A stretch of DNA of 8,108 bases from Draconibacterium sp. (GTDB lineage: Bacteria > Bacteroidota > Bacteroidia > Bacteroidales > Prolixibacteraceae). Below are positions 1 through 6,984 of this stretch, one piece after another. Location: NCBI GenBank assembly GCA_015493625.1, contig WGCT01000448.1, positions 1 to 8,108 of the forward strand. The letters are read 5' to 3'. A program made the translations under genes and the position numbers. Each line of letters opens with the position of its first letter. Within the stretch, counting starts at the first letter, position 1. The notes beneath the pieces are model-generated. The model saw only the letters and a list, made by a program, of their open reading frames with translations, did no database searches and was not told the origin of the DNA.

Positions 1-224
1 AATAAGTTTTTAAAGTTGCTAAATATACTATTTTACAAACAAAATGCATTTATTAAAAACAGTCGTTTTTGCAGAAAAGTTCAACAAACAATTTTTATTT
101 GAAAATAATATCACTCTCTTTATCGGCGCAATATTTTGTTCACGTTAATGCTCGAAATTCTATTTGTTATTGAAAAAGAGTAGTAAAAGTATTAATGAAC
201 ACTCACATCAAATAATTCTTTGCG
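1..224. other. AT-rich intergenic region, no gene seen
   Basis: No convincing coding frame, tRNA or structured RNA is visible on either strand here. The sequence is strongly AT-rich with many short A and T runs. A small hairpin with a six-base stem and a four-base loop lies at 55-70, but it has only one GC pair and is not followed by a T run, so I do not call it a terminator. Whatever gene precedes recR lies outside the window. Confidence 0.6.
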
Positions 225-257
225 GTTGAATATATTGTAAAAAATCCGTTATTTTTG
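225..257 (+). promoter_or_regulatory. Candidate promoter of recR, Bacteroidota type
   Basis: TATTTTTG at 250-257 matches the Bacteroidota -7 consensus TAnnTTTG exactly. GTTG at 225-228, 21 bases upstream, fits the -33 element (TTG/TTTG). Transcription would begin roughly 5-10 bases after the box, leaving a very short leader before the recR ATG at 275. The call rests on consensus and spacing only, and AT-rich DNA yields chance matches. Confidence 0.5.
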
Positions 258-274
258 AACCAGAAATTTTTAAA

Positions 275-901
275 ATGAATATCGACAAATATCCATCGAA
301 ACTACTCGAAAATGCGGTTAACGAATTTTCCAAACTACCCGGTATTGGGCGAAAAAGTGCCTTACGACTGGTGCTCCATTTGCTAAGGCAAAATACCGAA
401 GAGGTAAATGCTTTTGGGAACAGTTTAATTGAATTACGAAACGAAATAAAGCATTGTAAAATTTGCCATAACATTTCCGACACCGAAATTTGCAGCATAT
501 GCTCGAACAAAGCCCGAAACGAAAGTGTAATTTGTGTTGTTGAAAATATTAGAGATGTAATGTCGGTAGAAAATACACAGCAATTTAACGGATTGTATCA
601 TGTTTTGGGTGGAATTATTTCGCCAATGGACGGGATTGGCCCTGCCGATTTAGAAATTGACTCGTTGGTTAAACGAATTGAAAGCGGCGAAATTATTGAA
701 GTTATTCTAGCACTTTCTACAACGATGGAAGGCGATACTACCAATTTCTATATTTATCGGAAATTAAGAAACCTCAATATAAAATTATCGACTCTGGCAC
801 GCGGGGTTTCTATTGGCGACGAACTTGAATACACCGACGAAATTACACTTGGGCGCTCGCTTACCAACCGCGTTCCTTACGAGAGCTCAGTTGGCCAGTA
901 A
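275..901 (+). CDS. recR: Recombination mediator protein RecR
   Basis: RecR acts in the cytoplasm with RecO (and RecF) to load RecA onto SSB-coated single-stranded gaps during recombinational repair. The 208-residue length is close to the family norm of about 200. Visible in order are a helix-hairpin-helix DNA-binding motif ([12 protein letters not shown], residues 21-32), a four-cysteine zinc site (C61, C64, C73, C76), and a Toprim domain from about residue 85, with the acidic stretch VVENIRDV and the YHVLGG segment. The conserved C-terminal block LARG...[16 protein letters not shown] spans 174-196. All signature residues look intact. The ATG at 275 gives the usual RecR N-terminus and follows an A/T-rich leader without a Shine-Dalgarno sequence. 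A candidate promoter lies immediately upstream. The next gene is 166 bases downstream, so recR need not share its transcript. Confidence 0.97.
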   Translation: MNIDKYPSKLLENAVNEFSKLPGIGRKSALRLVLHLLRQNTEEVNAFGNSLIELRNEIKHCKICHNISDTEICSICSNKARNESVICVVENIRDVMSVENTQQFNGLYHVLGGIISPMDGIGPADLEIDSLVKRIESGEIIEVILALSTTMEGDTTNFYIYRKLRNLNIKLSTLARGVSIGDELEYTDEITLGRSLTNRVPYESSVGQ

Positions 902-1039
902 CATCACTTCGAAACAGGAAGTAACAATTTTTTCTTTGAATAAATTTCCACAGCCATAAACGGCAGAAATACAAAGCGAAGATTTTTTGAAGGAAACATC
1001 AGATTTGCTACTTTTTCTCGTTATGAAAAAGGAAAATGC

Positions 1040-1047
1040 TACATTTG
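1040..1047 (+). promoter_or_regulatory. Candidate -7 box upstream of the glycosyltransferase
   Basis: TACATTTG is an exact match to TAnnTTTG and lies 20 bases before the ATG at 1068. The upstream -33 element is poor: only a T-run ending in C at 1012-1017 is near the right distance, about 22 bases. The rest of the 902-1067 gap shows no other recognisable signal. An independent promoter here is plausible but weakly supported. Confidence 0.35.
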
Positions 1048-1067
1048 AAAAAAATTGAACCGGGCGA

Positions 1068-3029
1068 ATGAAACTTTCGATAGTTATTGTAAACTACAAC
1101 GTAAAACATTTTTTAGAGCAGTGCCTGCACGCAGCAATTAAAGCAGCCAAAGGAATTGATTCGGAGATTTTTGTGGTCGATAACAATTCGGTTGATGGGT
1201 CAACACAATTAGTTCGCGAAAAATTTAAAGAGATTATTTTTATTGAAAACCACAAGAATGTGGGCTTTTCGAAGGCAAATAATCAGGCAATAAAAAAGGC
1301 AAAAGGAGAATACATTTTACTGCTCAACCCCGACACGGTTGTTGAAGAAGATACATTTTCAAAAGTGCTGGCATTTATGAACGAACACCCCAATGCAGGC
1401 GGGTTGGGTGTAAAAATGATTGACGGGAAGGGGAACTTTCTTCCCGAGTCGAAACGTGGATTGCCAACACCATGGGTGGCATTTTATAAAATGTTTGGCA
1501 TTTCGAAACTGTTTCCAAAATCAAAAAAATTCGGGAAATACCACTTGTCGTACCTCGACGAGAATAAAACTCACGAAGTTGATGTTTTGGCCGGAGCATT
1601 TATGTTGCTGCGAAAAGAAGCGTTAGATAAAGTTGGATTGCTTGATGAAACTTTTTTTATGTACGGCGAAGACATCGATCTTTCGTACCGAATAACACAG
1701 GGTGGCTACAAAAACTACTATTTCCCCGAAACTACAATTATTCATTATAAAGGTGAGAGCACAAAAAAAGGGTCGTTAAATTATGTAAAGGTGTTTTACA
1801 ATGCAATGATAATTTTTGCACGGAAACATTTTTCGGGTGGCGGAGCAACACTTTTGTCGCTACTCATTCATTTGGCCATCTATTTCAGAGCTTCACTTGC
1901 ACTTGTAAAACGGGTGGTCGATAAAATTTATCTGCCACTGCTCGATGGAGGATTTATTTTTCTCGGCTTTGTTTTTTTAACTTCGTATTGGGAAAACTTG
2001 CGCTACCACCCGGGCTACTACCCGCCCGAGTATTTGCATTTTGCAGTGCCGGGATACATTGTAATTTTACTTACGGGAGTCCTTTTTTCGGGAGGTTACC
2101 GGAAACCTGTTAGCATTTATAAAATTGTTCGTGGTGTTTTGTGGGGGGCAATTTCTATTTTAATTGTTTATTCCCTCATCGACGAACGGTTTCGGTTCTC
2201 GAGAGCATTAATTGTTTTGGGCTCGGTGTGGGCAGCTTTTGCATTGGTGCTTTTCCGCGTTTTACTTCATATTTTTAATGTTAACGGTTTTCACCTCAAC
2301 ACAAAAAAGGCGAAACGAATTGCAATTGCCGGCAGGTTAAAAGAAGCCAACAGAGTAAAAAAACTAATTGAAGAGACAACCATTCAATCGGAAATTGCCG
2401 GTTTTATTGCACTCGACGAAACCGACTCCGATAAAAACTACATTGGCGAAATTAACCAGTTGGAAGAGATAATCAGAATTAACGGAATTGACGAAATTGT
2501 TTTTTGTGCCGAAGATATTCGTGCAGCACAAATTATTAAAGCAATGCTTGCGCTAACACAGCTCAATATCGACTATAAAATTGCGCCGCCCAAGAGTCTC
2601 AGCATCATCGGAAGCAACTCTATTCATACTGCCGGCGATTTGTATGTGGTAAACATAAATGCCATTTCGAAATGGAACAACCGGCTAAAAAAACGATTTT
2701 TCGACATCCTGCTCTCGTTAATTCTATTTATTTTCAGTCCGCTTGTTGTTTGGTTCTTCAGAAATAAGAGAAATCTGTTTTCGAATATCTCAGGAGTTTT
2801 ATCAGCAAAGAAATCGTGGGTGGGTTACATTTTAAACAAAGATACTTTCGAAACGCTGCCAAAAATAAAACCGGGCATTTTAAATCCGGGCGATATGTTT
2901 TCCGAAATTTCAATCGATACGAAAAAACAGAGTCAACTAAATATTCTTTACGCACGAAACTACAGTCTGCTAACCGATGCAGAGATAGTTTTTAAAGGGT
3001 GGCGAGATTTGGACAGGTTTTCAATTTGA
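1068..3029 (+). CDS. Membrane GT2 glycosyltransferase fused to a degenerate polyprenyl glycosylphosphotransferase-like half
   Basis: This probably transfers a nucleotide-activated sugar at the cytoplasmic face of the inner membrane during surface glycan assembly; the substrate cannot be read from sequence. Residues 1-230 form a GT-A fold of the rhamnosyltransferase-like GT2 type: IVNYN (7-11), VDNNSVDGS (37-45), NVGFSKANN (64-72), NPDT (87-90) and YGEDIDLSYR (199-208). About five hydrophobic segments follow (roughly 261-280, 293-308, 324-340, 354-370, 379-402). Then comes a Rossmann-like part (RIAIAGRLKEANRV, 417-430) of the kind found before the catalytic domain in WbaP-type transferases. 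The C-terminus resembles that catalytic domain's framework: KKRFFDILLS...SP (541-558), KSWVGY (582-587), KPGI (601-604) and NYSLLTD (631-637). The catalytic middle, normally carrying the RxG, KFRSM and SLDELPQ motifs, is absent. The GT2 part looks active; the second half probably is not. The gene precedes a GNAT gene by 29 bases, likely in one operon. Confidence 0.88.
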   Translation: MKLSIVIVNYNVKHFLEQCLHAAIKAAKGIDSEIFVVDNNSVDGSTQLVREKFKEIIFIENHKNVGFSKANNQAIKKAKGEYILLLNPDTVVEEDTFSKVLAFMNEHPNAGGLGVKMIDGKGNFLPESKRGLPTPWVAFYKMFGISKLFPKSKKFGKYHLSYLDENKTHEVDVLAGAFMLLRKEALDKVGLLDETFFMYGEDIDLSYRITQGGYKNYYFPETTIIHYKGESTKKGSLNYVKVFYNAMIIFARKHFSGGGATLLSLLIHLAIYFRASLALVKRVVDKIYLPLLDGGFIFLGFVFLTSYWENLRYHPGYYPPEYLHFAVPGYIVILLTGVLFSGGYRKPVSIYKIVRGVLWGAISILIVYSLIDERFRFSRALIVLGSVWAAFALVLFRVLLHIFNVNGFHLNTKKAKRIAIAGRLKEANRVKKLIEETTIQSEIAGFIALDETDSDKNYIGEINQLEEIIRINGIDEIVFCAEDIRAAQIIKAMLALTQLNIDYKIAPPKSLSIIGSNSIHTAGDLYVVNINAISKWNNRLKKRFFDILLSLILFIFSPLVVWFFRNKRNLFSNISGVLSAKKSWVGYILNKDTFETLPKIKPGILNPGDMFSEISIDTKKQSQLNILYARNYSLLTDAEIVFKGWRDLDRFSI

Positions 3030-3058
3030 CTTTAAACAACTTCATTATTAAAAATTAA

Positions 3059-3589
3059 ATGAACAACCAACTTAGATACGGAAAAATAGCACTACGGCCG
3101 CTGGAGCCCGAAGATATCGATTTGCTTTACAAATGGGAAAACGACATAGAAATATGGGAAGTAAGCAACACACGCACACCCTATTCGCGCCACGTTTTGG
3201 CACAATTTTTACAAGAGGCGGCAAAAAAAGATATTTACGAAACCAAACAGTTGCGTTTAATTATTGAAAATGGAAATGGCACTCCGGTTGGTGCCATCGA
3301 TTTATTCGATTTCGACCCCTACCATTTACGTGCCGGTGTGGGAATTTTAATACATAACAAAACCGACCGCAACAAAGGATATGCAACCGATGCACTGAAA
3401 GCACTATCGAAATATGCTTTCGAGGTTTTAGGATTGAAACAACTTTTTGCAAACATAACAGCCGACAACAAAAACAGCATCGCACTTTTCGAAAAAAACG
3501 AGTTTATTCAGGCCGGCATAAAAAAGGAGTGGATAAAAACAATTTCGGGCTGGAAAGATGAGATACTATTTCAAAAATTTTTGGGATAA
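3059..3589 (+). CDS. GNAT family N-acetyltransferase (SpeG/RimJ-like)
   Basis: Predicted to transfer an acetyl group from acetyl-CoA to an amine; the acceptor is unknown. The 176-residue protein opens with the RLRPLE-like start typical of SpeG/RimJ-type enzymes (ALRPLEPEDIDLLYKW, 11-26). It carries the acetyl-CoA pyrophosphate-binding loop as RNKGYA (104-109) and the conserved DNKNSIALFEKNEF block (136-149), followed by a short C-terminal strand. No signal peptide or membrane segment is seen, so it should be cytosolic. It starts 29 bases after the glycosyltransferase stop, after an A-rich leader, and ends just before a strong terminator, so it is probably the last gene of that unit. That placement makes sugar-amine acetylation conceivable. 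However, its sequence looks more like polyamine or protein N-terminal acetyltransferases than the left-handed beta-helix sugar acetyltransferases, so I leave the substrate open. Confidence 0.9.
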   Translation: MNNQLRYGKIALRPLEPEDIDLLYKWENDIEIWEVSNTRTPYSRHVLAQFLQEAAKKDIYETKQLRLIIENGNGTPVGAIDLFDFDPYHLRAGVGILIHNKTDRNKGYATDALKALSKYAFEVLGLKQLFANITADNKNSIALFEKNEFIQAGIKKEWIKTISGWKDEILFQKFLG

Positions 3590-3617
3590 AAATATTTCAA
3601 TACAACCATAGCTCCAT

Positions 3618-3658
3618 AAAAAGTCAGGGTTTCAGTTCGAGTGAAACCCTGACTTTTT
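3618..3658. terminator. Bidirectional intrinsic terminator between convergent genes
   Basis: A perfect 17-base-pair stem (3618-3634 with 3642-3658) encloses a 7-base loop at 3635-3641. The core is GC-containing (AGTCAGGGTTTCA), and the outer arms are A-run and T-run, so a U tract forms when transcribed from either strand. It lies 28 bases after the GNAT stop and 22 bases beyond the dipeptidase stop, exactly where convergent units should end. Confidence 0.93.
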
Positions 3659-3680
3659 TATACTGATTACATTGTACTTC

Positions 3681-5063
3681 TTATTTCCCCTTGCTCATTT
3701 CGGCAAAATATTTATAAAACAGTGGAATAGTTTTTATGCCGTTGAAAAATTGTTCAAGCGGGTAGTTTTCGTTGGGCGAGTGGATGGCATCCGACTCGAG
3801 ACCAAAACCCATTAATACCGATTTTATTCCCAAAACCTCCTCGAAGGTTGAAATTATTGGAATACTTCCACCCGACCGAACGGGCACCGGACGTTTTCCA
3901 AAAACTTCGGTATAAGCTTTTTCGGCTGCTTTATATGCCGGAATATCTATTGGGCAAACGTAACCCTGTCCGCCGTGTAACGATGTTACATTTACTTTTA
4001 CCGAGTTTGGAGCAATATTTTTAAAATAATTTTTAAATAATTCGGCAATTTGTTGGTGATCTTGATTAGGTACCAAACGCGAAGATATTTTTGCAAACGC
4101 TTTCGATGGGAGTACTGTTTTTGCCCCCTCGCCAGTGTAGCCACCCCAAATTCCACACACATCGAATGACGGACGAATTCCAGTACGCTCGTTTGTCGAA
4201 TAACCTGCTTCTCCGCTTAACTCCTCCACTTCTATTGCTTTTTTATACTCCTCTTCGTTATACGGAGCTTTTGCCAACAGTTCGCGCTCTTCGGCAGCAA
4301 CTTCCATCACATCGTCGTAAAAACCGGGAATTGTTATTTTTCCTGTTTCATCGGTCATTTTATCAATCATCGAACAAAGCACGTTAATCGGGTTGGCCAC
4401 TGCCCCGCCAAATATTCCCGAGTGTAAATCGCGCGACGGGCCGGTAACTTCAACCTCCCAATATGCCAACCCACGTAATCCGGTGGTTATCGATGGAATA
4501 TCGGGAGCAATCATTCCTGTATCGGAAACCAAAATAATATCGGCTTTTAACATCTCTTTGTTTTGTTCGCACCAAACCCCGAGACTCGGCGAACCAATCT
4601 CCTCCTCGCCTTCAATCATAAATTTCACATTACAAGGCAACGTATTGGTTTTCACCATTAATTCGAAAGCTTTTGCATGCATAAATCCCTGCCCTTTATC
4701 GTCGTCGGCTCCACGGGCAAATATTTTCCCATCGCGAATTTCGGGCTCGAATGGTGGAGAATTCCACAACTCAATCGGGTCGACCGGCATAACATCCATG
4801 TGTGCATAAACCAAAACAGTTGGCAAAGCAGCGTCTATTAATTTCTCGCCGTAGGTTACCGGATTGCCCTCGGTTTCAAAAACGTCTGCTTTATCGGCAC
4901 CGGCATCTAAAAGTGTCTGTTTCCAGTATTTCGCCGCTTTATACATTTCGGGTTTTCGGTTTTTTTCAGAGCTGATTGACGGGATCCGAATTAACTGAAA
5001 AAGTTCTTCGAGAAAACGGTCTTTGTTTGCTTCAACATATTCATTTATCTGTTTCATATACAT
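3681..5063 (-). CDS. M20 family metallo-dipeptidase
   Basis: A di-zinc peptidase of the M20/M25/M40 clan, closest in style to cytosolic non-specific dipeptidases and carnosinase-like enzymes that split dipeptides. All expected residues are visible in 460 aa: HMD (H88, D90 catalytic pair), the bridging aspartate in ARGADDDKGQ (D121), the catalytic and metal glutamates in EGEEEIGS (E154, E155), SDTG (D181), the dimerisation-domain LHSG (H214), and the last metal ligand in IHSPNENY (H428). There is no signal peptide, so it is probably cytosolic. ATG at 5063 and ATG at 5057 (residue 3) are both possible starts; the second gives MKQINEYVEAN and is equally natural. Neither has a Shine-Dalgarno sequence. 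A hairpin ends 17 bases before the ATG, so expression depends either on readthrough from the lipoprotein gene or on a promoter whose transcript carries the hairpin. Confidence 0.95.
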   Translation of the reverse strand: MYMKQINEYVEANKDRFLEELFQLIRIPSISSEKNRKPEMYKAAKYWKQTLLDAGADKADVFETEGNPVTYGEKLIDAALPTVLVYAHMDVMPVDPIELWNSPPFEPEIRDGKIFARGADDDKGQGFMHAKAFELMVKTNTLPCNVKFMIEGEEEIGSPSLGVWCEQNKEMLKADIILVSDTGMIAPDIPSITTGLRGLAYWEVEVTGPSRDLHSGIFGGAVANPINVLCSMIDKMTDETGKITIPGFYDDVMEVAAEERELLAKAPYNEEEYKKAIEVEELSGEAGYSTNERTGIRPSFDVCGIWGGYTGEGAKTVLPSKAFAKISSRLVPNQDHQQIAELFKNYFKNIAPNSVKVNVTSLHGGQGYVCPIDIPAYKAAEKAYTEVFGKRPVPVRSGGSIPIISTFEEVLGIKSVLMGFGLESDAIHSPNENYPLEQFFNGIKTIPLFYKYFAEMSKGK

Positions 5064-5080
5064 CTGTTTTTTAAAACCGA

Positions 5081-5114
5081 AAAGGGCAATCCGTTTATTA
5101 CCGAATTGCCCTTT
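5081..5114 (-). terminator. Intercistronic hairpin, possible terminator or attenuator
   Basis: Arms 5081-5090 and 5105-5114 pair perfectly over 10 bases (AAAGGGCAAT). Three more pairs inside, one a G-U wobble, leave an 8-base loop. Read on the - strand it lies 20 bases after the lipoprotein stop and 17 bases before the dipeptidase ATG. The following bases are TCGGTTTT, so the U tract is interrupted and termination may be partial. Confidence 0.6.
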
Positions 5115-5134
5115 AAATATTGTAATTCTACTGT

Positions 5135-6889
5135 TTAGTCAACAATAGCTTTAAATCTCGAATTTTCGAAATACTTAGCAAATTCCATATCGTTTTTTGC
5201 TTTTGCTTTCATGTCGGGATTAATGTTGCAAGCCGCTTTTAAGCTTTCGAACATAAAAGTTTCTTTTGCTGTACGAGCACCAATAATTGCTTTTAAGTAC
5301 TCTTTTTTATAGCAATTTGGGTGATTAATAGCATTTAAATCTTTTAATGCACCGTTGTTGTCGCCGGCTAAAATTTTAGCGAGAGCAGTATTTCCATCAG
5401 AAAATTTGCTAAAATATTTTACCGCTTTATCGTATTCTCCTTTTTTAACGCTAATAATTCCTAAGTTGTAGTTCACCTCATCGCCGGCACCCGAGGCAGC
5501 ACCAAATAAAGTTTCTGCATCGGTTAAATCATTAGCATGCAAAGCAACAGCACCTAAATTATTTTTAACTATAATTTCATCGTTTTTCAACTTTTCAGCT
5601 TTTTCGAAAAGAGGTTTTGCATCGTCGTATTTTTTCTGTTTTACCAAAACATAACCTGCGTTATTTGGACCGCGCCAGTCGTTCGGATAGGCACTGATAA
5701 ACGAGTTATAAACAGCAAGCTGATCGTCGAGCTTGTCGAAAAGAGTTGCTGCATAAAGCAATTCGGCTTCATTTAACGACGATGGATTCGATTTTGCTGC
5801 AGCTTTTAGTTCCTCATCAGATTTTCCGGTTACCTCAACACTGGTTACCATTTTTGCACGGCGCAACTGTGGCAGAATATCTTCGGCAACATCGGTAAAT
5901 GTTTCGCTTAGGTTTTTAATTTCACGCTCACGTACTTCCGGGTCGTTGTACATTGAGAGCACACGCAGGATTAACTCTTTATCCTGAATATTCGACTCTT
6001 CCAACAATTTTTTAAATCCATCCCAGTCTTCGGGTGTATATTTTGTTTTTAACTCCACATCAACACCGGCAGCTTTCAATTTTTCAGCTAAAAATTTCGA
6101 CGAAGTCTCTTTTCGTTTTGCGGCCAAATCGGTATTTAAATCAATACTTCCGTCGGGAGAAGCGTAAGCAGAAACTTCAACTCTTTTCAATTCTGTCTTT
6201 TCGTCTTCGTTTGCTTGTTGAGTAAACTTTTCCAACCCCTCTACATCGCTGGCATTTGCCTCCTCTTTACGAATGTTTGCACGATTAATTAAATAGTGAA
6301 TGTCGGCCATCATTTCGTCGGGAACAACACGTTGAAACGGGTCGGTTGCTGGATTGTATTTTCCTGTTGTATTTACTTCGCGCTGAACGCCCAAAATTGG
6401 TTTTGGCATGTTCATTACCAATTCGCTGGTAGCAAGAACACCATCGGCAATTTTAACGGGCTCAAAGTCAACCGACTTTTTCCCCTGAGTTGCTGTAATT
6501 TTAACATATAACTCCGATTTACTCATGGCCTTATCGAAAGCAACCGAATTTTTATAGTTTACACTTCCTCCGTTGTTGTAACTAATAACTTTATTATTTG
6601 CCTCAACATTTTCGCCTTGAACAGCAACAGGATTAAACGCTTTTTCTCCTCCTTCGTATTTCAAAACAGGCGTTGCAACAAGAGTTGCTTTTTTGTTGAA
6701 ATATTTTGCCGGGAAACGGGTATTAATTGCCAAATCGACATCCCCCCCATGGGCTTCCAACAATTCCGGAGTAACTTTAAATTTAATTTGGTCGGCATTT
6801 TTTTTCATCTTGTTAAGCCCCGAGCACCCCGATAAAACAACGGCTACAACGGCAACGAGAACAACATGTTTTGCATTGATTTTGTACAT
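5135..6889 (-). CDS. Lipoprotein with OmpA-like domain and C-terminal TPR repeats
   Basis: Predicted lipid-anchored envelope protein of 584 residues. The N-terminus is a lipoprotein signal: a basic start, the hydrophobic run VVLVAVVAVVL and the lipobox LSGC, giving lipidation at C22. The residues after the cysteine (SGLNKMKK) lack the acidic signature of Bacteroidota surface lipoproteins, so a periplasm-facing anchor is more likely. Residues about 30-185 look beta-rich and unassigned. Residues about 190-347 match a Bacteroidales OmpA-like domain: AYASPDGSIDLNTDLAAKRK (241-260), EDWDGF (287-292), NDPEVREREIKNL (315-327) and LPQLRRAKM (339-347). Residues about 374-500 carry several TPR units (for example NNAGYVLVKQKKYDDAKPLF and NYNLGIISVKKGEYDKAVKY), a protein-binding scaffold. 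It could tether a complex to peptidoglycan or the outer membrane; the partner is unknown. A consensus promoter lies 47 bases upstream of the ATG. Confidence 0.88.
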   Translation of the reverse strand: MYKINAKHVVLVAVVAVVLSGCSGLNKMKKNADQIKFKVTPELLEAHGGDVDLAINTRFPAKYFNKKATLVATPVLKYEGGEKAFNPVAVQGENVEANNKVISYNNGGSVNYKNSVAFDKAMSKSELYVKITATQGKKSVDFEPVKIADGVLATSELVMNMPKPILGVQREVNTTGKYNPATDPFQRVVPDEMMADIHYLINRANIRKEEANASDVEGLEKFTQQANEDEKTELKRVEVSAYASPDGSIDLNTDLAAKRKETSSKFLAEKLKAAGVDVELKTKYTPEDWDGFKKLLEESNIQDKELILRVLSMYNDPEVREREIKNLSETFTDVAEDILPQLRRAKMVTSVEVTGKSDEELKAAAKSNPSSLNEAELLYAATLFDKLDDQLAVYNSFISAYPNDWRGPNNAGYVLVKQKKYDDAKPLFEKAEKLKNDEIIVKNNLGAVALHANDLTDAETLFGAASGAGDEVNYNLGIISVKKGEYDKAVKYFSKFSDGNTALAKILAGDNNGALKDLNAINHPNCYKKEYLKAIIGARTAKETFMFESLKAACNINPDMKAKAKNDMEFAKYFENSRFKAIVD

Positions 6890-6935
6890 GGTAAAAATTG
6901 TATTAATTGATTTTTATTTATATTAGTTTAGCCAA

Positions 6936-6965
6936 CAAAAATAGCAAGCTTTTTTTTATAAAAAA
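6936..6965 (-). promoter_or_regulatory. Candidate promoter of the lipoprotein gene
   Basis: On the - strand TATTTTTG (+ strand 6936-6943) matches TAnnTTTG exactly. A T-run at 6960-6965 lies 16-21 bases upstream in place of a -33 TTTG. The leader would be about 40 bases, AT-rich and without a Shine-Dalgarno sequence. The 91-base gap between two same-strand genes, with this box in it, suggests that the lipoprotein is transcribed separately from the kinase. Confidence 0.5.
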
Positions 6966-6984
6966 GGAGGTTACACTTTTTTAT
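6958..6984 (-). terminator. Weak hairpin at the end of the kinase gene
   Basis: Arms 6958-6966 and 6976-6984 pair over nine bases (ATAAAAAAG with CTTTTTTAT) around a 9-base loop and include the kinase stop codon. Only one pair is GC, and no separate U tract follows on the - strand, so it may be a weak terminator or merely AT-rich sequence. It overlaps the -33 region of the lipoprotein promoter. Confidence 0.25.

Noticed and set aside
55..70. Small hairpin AAAAAC-AGTC-GTTTTT, possible terminator of an upstream gene
   Set aside because: Only one GC pair, no following T run, and no neighbouring gene end is visible; such stems arise easily in AT-rich DNA.
1..274. Searched for a tRNA, small RNA or short gene before recR
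   Set aside because: No cloverleaf, GC-rich stem or coding-like frame is apparent on either strand; only the promoter next to recR is supportable.
208..510. Open frame on the - strand, antisense to the start of recR
   Set aside because: It overlaps a clear recR gene, has no recognisable domain or promoter, and its composition is what the reverse complement of AT-rich coding DNA gives.
1023..1058. Eleven-codon frame (MKKENATFEKN) just before the glycosyltransferase, a possible leader peptide
   Set aside because: It contains the candidate -7 box, so it would lie upstream of the likely transcription start. It has no run of codons suggesting attenuation and no paired stem structures.
2742..2813. 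Frameshift or sequencing error explaining the missing catalytic core of the transferase half
   Set aside because: The same frame continues through the recognisable downstream motifs (SWVGY, KPGI, NYSLLTD) without a stop, so an in-frame loss fits better than a frameshift.
4393..4809. 138-codon open frame on the + strand inside the dipeptidase gene
   Set aside because: It is fully antisense to the conserved metal-binding region of the M20 peptidase and shows no domain of its own.
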